This document shows, piece by piece, positions 56,270 through 64,000 of a DNA stretch of 64,000 bases. Every line of letters starts with the position of its first letter. The stretch's first letter is position 1. Source of the stretch: Polytrichum commune (taxonomy: Eukaryota; Streptophyta; Polytrichopsida; Polytrichales; Polytrichaceae); assembly GCA_950295325.1 (NCBI GenBank), contig OX485808.1, positions 30,712,527-30,776,526 on the forward strand. The letters run 5' to 3'. A program made the position numbers and the translations under genes. A model generated the notes under the pieces. It did not search any database and was not told the DNA's origin. It saw only the letters and a list, made by a program, of their open reading frames with translations.

Positions 56270-59200
56270 AACCACTTAAGATCCATCTAGCTTAAAGTGC
56301 TCTCGTGAACTTTTACACCCCTTACACACACTACCAGAGCTTGAGTTAAAACATAACATTATTCATATGAAAAGATTAGATCTCCCTAATTCAAAAGCAA
56401 TGACCTTATCATGATGACCTACGACAACATACATAGATAAACCATGTATTCGTTTAGAGTTTCCATGTTCGTAACATTACTAAGTAGGTAGACGATGGTT
56501 TCTTTCCAAAGAAAGAGGTTACAATTTAAAACTCTAATAAATTGTGGTTGCTTGTCGAAACTCTACAATACACAATTTGGGTGCTCTTCACAAATGAAGA
56601 ATCATGGATTAAAGAAGAATCATGCTCACATGATACATGATCCCACATATTGCAACCAAGAAGCTCAACAATGTTATGTTTCCTCCATTCTAACAAATGG
56701 AAGTAAGTAGCTTAGGAAATGTTTCCATCCCATGGCAATCCCATCTCATTCCTAGAGATTTCCTAGCATTATTTGACCGGAGAACCTTTCATCATTATTT
56801 GGGCCCACATCATCACTCATCGTTGTTGAATGATGCTACTACGGAGCCCAAGATTTGGAATTGCAAATTTCATCCAAAACTCAAAATATGGAGAGCTTGA
56901 CTCGAACACTTTGAAAGTTTGAAATGGCCATTGGGAGATATCCTTGGGAGGAAGGGAAGTGAAAGAAAGAATGACAAGTGTAAGAATGTTTGAAAGTCTG
57001 TAGATTTGGGGTCCACAAAAAGGATGGCTCAAACTCTTGACATTCTTAAGTGACATTCATGAATACACATATAATTTTGACCACAAGCTTGTCAAGAATC
57101 AATGAGAGTTTTTCCATAGTCATTATACCTAGCACCGTCTAAGTGGCATTGCAAGCCATGTTGAATGTCAAGTGTAAAGTGGACTTGAGTGAACAAGTAA
57201 GATTGATATATCCAATCAATATCAATTGGTTTTCACTTTAGACCAATCGATATAAGGAGATCCCCACTAACGAAAAGGCTTGTCTCTTGAAGCTCTCAAC
57301 AATAATGGTCTCCCCTCTACATAATAATAATAATAATAATAACTCCAATCTCTTTTATGGAGGTCAGAGTAAATAAAATGTATGTTCATAAAACATTTGT
57401 GGTCACGTCCTAAAGGACAGTGGCTTTGGGTGTAGATTTGCTTCACCCTTTGCATGGAGTATATATTATATTAATAGCCAATAATTGTAAATAATGATCA
57501 ATAGTTTGATAATGTTGTGGGTGAATATTTGTCCAAGGGCATTTTGGTGTTGAGGAGTAGGATGTAAAGTGTATTTTGGGAGAAGATAGACACCAAGGCA
57601 TTGGCTTCATATTGGCTGGGAGTAAGTGTTTTGTGCCTTATATATGATCCAAGTTTAATTCTTGGGAACTTGTCTGAGTGGACATGGGTGTGAAGTGACT
57701 TGGTATTGGTAAATGTGAATGTAGACATGAAATGTGTGTCAACGAGTGGCCTATACTCGCTAGTTGAGCTAAAAATGGTTTGTACCATGACCAATCTTTT
57801 ACTCATGTGTTGTTTTGCAATGGGATGTGGGGATTTGGTAGCGAGATCCACATTACTTATTTGCTAAGTTGGAGGATACGAGTTATGGTGTTTAAGTCAT
57901 GGATGGTTTTGTCTATGGTGGCTTGTGGAGGTTTGCCATGGTTTGTCTATTTTCTAGTCTTCTTTTGTGGGCTAGTATGGAGTGTGTGTATTTTGTGGCT
58001 ATTGTGTTGATTAATTTAAATGTGATCTTGATTATTGTGATGGGGATTTTTGGTTTAGTTTCCAAACTTTTCATTGACAAAATATGTGAGGTGGCTCTAG
58101 CTCTTGCAACTCCCCTCTACACTACTTGCCCGTTGAAATGATCATGTCATGGGTAGGTCACTAAGTGCATTTTAACAACAACATGTGGCCTAATAGAAGG
58201 AGGATTAAATCCATTTGACATAAAAGTAATTAAAGACTTCCACATAACTTAGGGACCGTAACAAATGTATAATTACATTACACCTAAGGTAGAAAGACTT
58301 ACAATGTGTGTGTGTGTGCGTGTGTGTGTTGGGGGGGGGGGGGGTTAAAGATAAGGATCTTAGAATTTATGTCAAGTATGCTTGGTTTTGCACACATGCT
58401 TCGCCATATTTGAATGAAAAATGCAACATTGTATGTCCAAAAAGGATGAAAATTCCCAATGTTCCTTACTAATCGTCTTCCTTATTATGCACTCTCATTT
58501 GCCAACACATAGGATTTTGATACCACTTCATCGAGACTAGTGTTTGTTGGTTTTTTTATGAGGTTTTACAAAACAAGGGAAGTATAGAGCAATATATAGG
58601 TTGTTAAATGCATTGTGGCTTGGGGCTAGACTGCCATGGAGTGGTTGTTGTGATTATGAACACAAGTTCACTTTGTTGTGTTTCCACCCTAAGCCTTCTT
58701 TTGTGATGCATAACAATAATGTGATATTAAACCCTAAATTTGCAAACTTGTAAGTAGTTTCTAATTTGTGCTTAGTTTTCTTGTTGCATTTTCCAATCAC
58801 GTTTGACTTTGGGAATTATTTGCTTCATGTTGTTGTAGTTGCATGTCATGTCATAGTGAAGTGTTGCACTTGTATGGTTTTGTAATGGTATGTATGAATC
58901 ATGCCTTTTTGTTGCCATGTTTTTTTGCACCATTTTTCCAATGTGTATACTTCCGAATCATTAGTTTGTACTATAAGAAATATAAACTACCAAAAAAATG
59001 CAATAGTATTGGCAATATAAGTAATGATAAGGTGGACTAAAGTAGGTCATTTTTTAGATTCAAGTATTGATAGGGAGGTTTTAAATCACGTTGTGGAGAT
59101 AAAAAGCCCTCATACAAATTTCCCTCAACCACAAGTGGTGCACAAAAATCCTATAGAGTGACCTACTTGAGGATCGATTTGAACATTACTAACTCACTTG

Positions 59201-59850
59201 TTTGATGGGTATATTCTTAGCAAAAAGCTATAACATTGCGTAACTCCAAATAGTAAGTGACCCTAAATACTATAAATGGTGTAGTGGACATATAGGAAAC
59301 ATGTGTCCTCATGTAAAGAAGTCATCTCTTACCTATCAACATGGCATGAATAAAATCCACCAAATTTTGAGAAGCCAAAGCCCAAGCAAAGTCACACGCA
59401 CGGTCAACCATATAGGTAAGCTCACTACACAAAATTTTGTATTTAGTGTCGCTTACTAATTGGAGCTACACAGTGATATACCTTCTTACTATTACCTAGT
59501 GTGTATTTTTACCAAGTAAAGATTTTAACGTTTTATAATGTCCAAACAATCAAATTGACCATTGTTGGCAAATATATATATAGAGATAAAATAGTTATAG
59601 CATTGTAATTCCAAATTGTAAGTGGCATCAAATACAATATTTAGCGTACCCTATCTACTACATATAGGTGCCTTCATTGTTGCTTGTAGTATTGGCTTTT
59701 CCCCACCATCCTAACTTTGAACTTTACTACGGTCACCTCCTTTCAAATGTGGGACAACCACTCCACTTGGGGTTTGTGAGACCGACCAAGAAATGATTGT
59801 GAGACCCATTTGCACAATTGGAGTGAACTGGTGACCGACGCAATTGGGCA
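56270..59850. other. No gene recognised
   Basis: Open frames at 56495-56900, 57498-57851 and 57780-58141 have no domain I recognise. A TAA microsatellite lies at 57322-57342, and a TG run followed by a poly-G tract at 58300-58344. The T+G-rich stretch 57500-58140 resembles in composition the reverse strand of the LINE family but I could not align it. Confidence 0.35.
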
Positions 59851-60175
59851 CTCATTCAGTTGGGCCCCACCCCTCCCACATCTCCTTCATTGCCCGGTCT
59901 TCTTGATTGCACCTGCGTGGGAATTCTTCCTCGTTGGGAACCAATGTGACAATCCCCAATTAAAATTACAAATATTCAAGTTGAAATCACTTTCATTATT
60001 CTCAAGTTAATTGATGGAGTTCCTTCACATGTCAAAGGGGTTTAATGGCTTAAGCGACCGGGTATTCACACATTGGGCCCCAACGGGGAAGTGTTCCCAC
60101 GCAGGTGTGGGCAAGAAGACTGAGCAATGAAGGAGGCATGGGAGGGGCAGGGCCCAACCGAATGAAGATGTGATC
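59851..60175. repeat. GC-rich inverted repeat with arms of about 85-90 bp
   Basis: Left arm: CAGTTGGGCCCCACCCCTCC, TTCATTGCCCGGTCTTCTTG, CACCTGCGTGGGAA, CTCGTTGGG. The right arm (60085-60172), reversed, gives GGTTGGGCCCTGCCCCTCCC, TTCATTGCTCAGTCTTCTTG, CACCTGCGTGGGAA, CCCGTTGGG. The spacer of about 130 bp is AT-rich. It could be a MITE or a foldback element; the transcript would form a long hairpin. Confidence 0.75.
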
Positions 60176-60239
60176 TAGCCCGGGGCCTTCTCGGGAGGGC
60201 GGTCCATTCCAATTTAGGTGTTGCTCTTGATTGTGACAT

Positions 60240-63200
60240 TCAATTTGAAAATCGACGGACCCGATTCAAATGCGTAAGCTAGTGAGTCATGTTTGTTGTG
60301 GTTTCTTATTGTTTGTAGTGTATGTTCTATTATGATCACGACTTGATGTTGATGTACTAAATAGATGATGTACGCTCATAATTTTCCCACCAAGAAACTA
60401 CATTGAGTGCATTGTACTAATGCGCCTATTGACTTAATTAATCAACAATATATATGCTCTATTATGTTTCATTAGGTTAAATCAACCTATGGTAAATAAC
60501 CATGATCGTGGCATAGTTTTCCTTCATAAACCATGGTTTGAAATTTAGGTTTTTGGGATCTATGGCAACCTCTTTGCCCATTTGATCTAGTGGTAAAACC
60601 ATGATGACTGCCAAGTGGAGGCTCTTCCATTTTTTTTGCGAGGTAGCTACTTTGCTTTGTTCATGCATTGGTGGCTATGTAGATATGTATTGAGTGTGGG
60701 GGCACTTGGACCAAATCCTCATGAGGAATTAATAAACTAAGGATTTACACACAATGGTAAAGGAGCATGTTATGATATTGATTGATTTGTAATGAGTATT
60801 GTTGGTACTACAATTCAATGGATTAGAGAAGCGCAATGAGTGTGTGACATGGATAGCAAATGGGCCATGTTCAAGACATACAACATACAACGTTCTGACA
60901 AACTAGTGGTTTGTTTGGGATGGCGCAAGTGCAATGAGACATACTCTCTGCAATTTAAACACCAGCAACATGACATTGCTCATGTTTCATAATGTTAAGG
61001 TGGAATTGGATTTTCTTTGTTTTTGAAAATTATATTGGTCGAATCCTAGTAAAAGATGGGTAAGAACCTAATGTAGTGCACCATTTAAGATATTTAATGT
61101 CATAGACATTTTGGAATCACACAATGATATAAATATTTTGAATAACTATTTTATTTGTACCAACAAAGGTTAATTTATCATATTAAAATCACAATATATT
61201 AACAACTTAGTTGGTGAAAACATACATTCTCACTAGAAAGCTATAGCATCCAAATACCACGTGACATTAAATACCATAAAAAGTTGAGTCAATCCACGTT
61301 CATATGCTCAAAGAAGAGGTAGGACAACTTGTACCTCCTCTCATAGAGACGGAATTATTGAGTATGAGTGTACGCCTCATTTATCCAACATAAAAACTTG
61401 ACTCCATGTAGGCTCATTACCAATTCATCTCAAATGACGTCAAGTACACTAATCCATGGTATTTGAAGCTAATTCCGGTGTCAAATCAACTAACAAAAGT
61501 AACCTCTAGGTTGCATACATATTATTTCACGGTTTTCATTGGATGAATGAGAGGTACGCTCATATGCAACATTTCCCTCTCTCCCCTCCTCTCCAATTGA
61601 TTTGAATGCTCATGGCATAATTAAACCCTAATGAAGGCCATGTATTAGTATATATTTACCCCCAAATCTCTTAAAGGACGTAACATTACTCAATGTTGTG
61701 CTTCCATTTTGTGGGCCCTAGAATTACGACTATGAGATGACTCAATTTTAGACTAAGCTTCCATGATCGCATGGTTATATTCCCAAAGTCCACAAAACAA
61801 ACGCACAACATTGAGTGATGTTAACACTTTCAGCTATTGTACATACATATGGCTACGTGGTTGATATAAATATGACTATATATAAATATACATATAAAGT
61901 TTGTGGGGAATTGCGGCCACATCATTCCCTTGGATCTACACAAGCAACATATTGAGAATTTAGAACCAGGTTTCCGAGTAGACTCCTTCTAGCCGCATGT
62001 AGGAAGGGCTTCTAATGAATGATAACACTTCCTTCATGATAACAATGTTATGTCAATCGCGGTCAAGGGGATTAAGGAAAGATTTTTGGTAAAACCATGT
62101 AAAGCGAAGGTGGAAACATTGGGAATCACTTATAACTTGAAAATATTCTAGTTGGTCTCACCCTAAAATTAGCATTAGAGACCCAAATGTTGGTACAACA
62201 AGATTAAGTTGGGATAAATTACCGACAAATATATATGGACCAAATATTACTACAACACCATAGTTGCCACGAATGTCATTCTTCACATTCAGACTGAATG
62301 TGGGGAATATTCCGTTGAGTATTGTAAGTCCCACATAACACTGTTATGGATATGAATAATGTTATGATCCAGTCATGCATAGTTGTTGCATATATAAGTT
62401 CATCCCTCTTGATTCTCAAGTTGGACTTACCCCTACATAGTCATGGTTAACTCACATCAAGTGGGTTCCATTACCTTATGTTGGGATCCTTGAAGCCAAA
62501 TTTCATAACATGAAACAATGACTTGGGAATACTCCCTCTCCATTCAAATGTGGGTTACATGTGCGGTTACTTTCTAGCCCAACATGTAAGTGTTAGCCTT
62601 GTAGATGGTTCTTGCAAGCATTGTGAATTAAGATCTCGACATTTGACTGCCCATTAGAAGAGCCGGAAGTTAGGCTATAAATATATGGTATTTTTGTTCA
62701 CATAAAGACCCATGCCAAATTTCCCTCTGTCATTTGAGATAACCTTCTTTTGCGGAATGCACCCCGCCATACTTGGAAGCAATGTGTATGTTTGACAAAT
62801 CTCATTTGACATTCAATTTCAAATCCAAAGTGTCACACAACGTTTTCAAAAACAAAAAATGTATGTCAATTGACATCTACATTTCCTTCTCAAATGTCAC
62901 CTTAATGTCACATGCCTAATAGTATGCGCCATTTCAATTTTTGAAGTGTCAATTGACGTGTGGTTTTTCTTCTTCACAAGTCACACTACATGTCAAAATC
63001 TAAATTGTGCATGTCAATTGACGTGCATTTTATTTTTGTGCAAGTTTTTGCTATCAAATGTCAAAAACTTGCAAAAACTTTGTCAAAAATACACATTGCT
63101 TGGAAGTTGCCCACACTAAATCTACAAATAATTTAGTTTTCATTTCTCAAGTGTGAATCTTTAAATTGTGAATAATCGATCAATAAATAACATCAAAATT

Positions 63201-63540
63201 TGTAGACTTTTGTCCAACCCACTATAGGGTGATGTTCCGGAGCATCTACCAAAGTGGAGGGTGAAAACGTTGATTTCTATATATAGATTGGGTATTTCTA
63301 TATTTAGTCAAATCAATGCCTACATCACACATAGAGACTCCAAATTAACATGAATACATTAATGTAGGATGAAGCAACATCAAATTTGTAGAAAGTAAGT
63401 TTTTATCAATGTCTAGTCCGTATCATTCGGGTATCTAAGGTAGACATGCCTAATTCAATTACTTATGCTAATCAAACACTTGTATTTCAATAGTACATGG
63501 TTTGGTGTGATTTTGTGAACATATACCAAAAAGAGGCATG
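60240..63540. other. No gene recognised
   Basis: AT-rich with a dispersed repeat at 61370-61570 (pair of 13640-13850). At 62800-63080 TGTCAATTGAC and TTTGACATT-type words recur in both orientations at irregular spacing. No coding frame recognised. Confidence 0.35.
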
Positions 63541-63794
63541 TATGAATGGGACCGGTGTTCAAAATATGATATCCATTTTAGGCTCCAAAAATAAACATAA
63601 TTTTGGGGAAGGGGATACATATGATCATTTAGGAGCCATTTAGCAAAAATCCTCACTTTGGTAATAAATAAGATATTCACATGAGCTCCAAATATTACGA
63701 GGAAAGTGGTCCATGGCCTTGATTTAGACTTGCTAAACCATCTCACAGGTACTAATTGTGTGTTTCATATCCTAGGAGAAGTGGGCTAGATTGA

Positions 63795-63988
63795 TTCATC
63801 CCAATTAGTGTGTGTTACTATTCGGAGTCACGCATTACTTAATGAGAACGTAGCATTTTACCAAGCAAAGTCATTTATATAGCCTATAATATCCAACTGA
63901 ACTTTCGTTAAGAAACATTGAACTCCCGAGCAAGAAGTTATTGCACCGTGTAACTCCCCGAGTAGTGACACACACTAATTGGGATAAT
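63795..63988. mobile_element. Small MITE related to 36286-36475
   Basis: Left end ATCCCAATTAGTGTGTGTTA then CTATTCGGAGT; right end reversed ATCCCAATTAGTGTGTGTCA then CTACTCGGGGAGT. Arms of over 30 bp agree with few mismatches. Length about 195 bp. Target duplication uncertain. Confidence 0.7.
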
Positions 63989-64000
63989 CAAGCGTGGTTG

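Overview
The window looks like nuclear DNA of a plant, most likely a land plant with a large, transposon-filled genome. The signs are intron-containing transposon genes, solo LTRs with 5-bp target duplications, MITEs, LINE fragments, a SINE-like unit, long AT-rich stretches without genes, and broken fragments of two genes of plant type (a ferroportin/IREG-like transporter and a CbbY-like HAD hydrolase). I cannot name the species. No intact housekeeping gene is visible. Nearly every coding signal belongs to a mobile element or is a decayed fragment.

Layout. 1-1.5 kb: AT-rich, no gene. 1.9-7.1 kb (minus strand): a decayed multi-exon gene that begins with a ParB/sulfiredoxin-like GNHR segment and ends with a DNA amino-methyltransferase-like segment. 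A solo LTR (4416-5388, TSD GAGAA) sits inside one exon. 7.1-9.0 kb: CA-rich low-complexity DNA and a 200-bp tandem repeat upstream of that gene. 11.1-12.2 kb: a second, truncated copy of the methyltransferase part, next to a second solo LTR that carries a 329-bp MITE. 14.1-15.1 kb: a third, inverted LTR copy. 16.2-16.75 kb: 3' tail of a LINE. 19.6-19.9 kb: ferroportin-like fragment. 20.6-23.1 kb: a Harbinger-like element (TTA TSD) that contains about four to five tandem 350-bp units, each with a long palindrome. 24.35-25.64 kb: a giant inverted repeat. 30.7-35.8 kb: two LINE copies in opposite orientation, one interrupted by a 344-bp poly-G-ended MITE with an 8-bp TSD. 37.1-40.3 kb (minus): a pogo/jerky-type DDE transposase pseudogene that reads, through spliceable exons, into a Ulp1 (C48) protease-like segment and a lysine-rich tail. 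40.85-41.22 kb: CbbY-like fragment. 41656-45320: a complete PIF/Harbinger element with TIRs, TAA TSD, an intact two-exon transposase and a Myb/trihelix-like second gene with one stop codon. 46-52 kb: diverged repeats and minisatellites. 52.56-52.93 kb: SINE-like unit. 53571-54883: a larger poly-G-ended element with an 8-bp TSD. 55-64 kb: dispersed repeats, an inverted repeat and a small MITE.

How parts work together. In the Harbinger element the transposase and the Myb-like protein converge on a 2-bp gap and would together form its transposition machinery. Two observations deserve most attention. One is the two-copy ParB-like plus methyltransferase-like gene family, whose layout recalls phage and bacterial proteins more than any usual plant gene. 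The other is the pogo-type transposase joined to a SUMO-protease-like module. Both rest on motifs read by eye and need profile searches.
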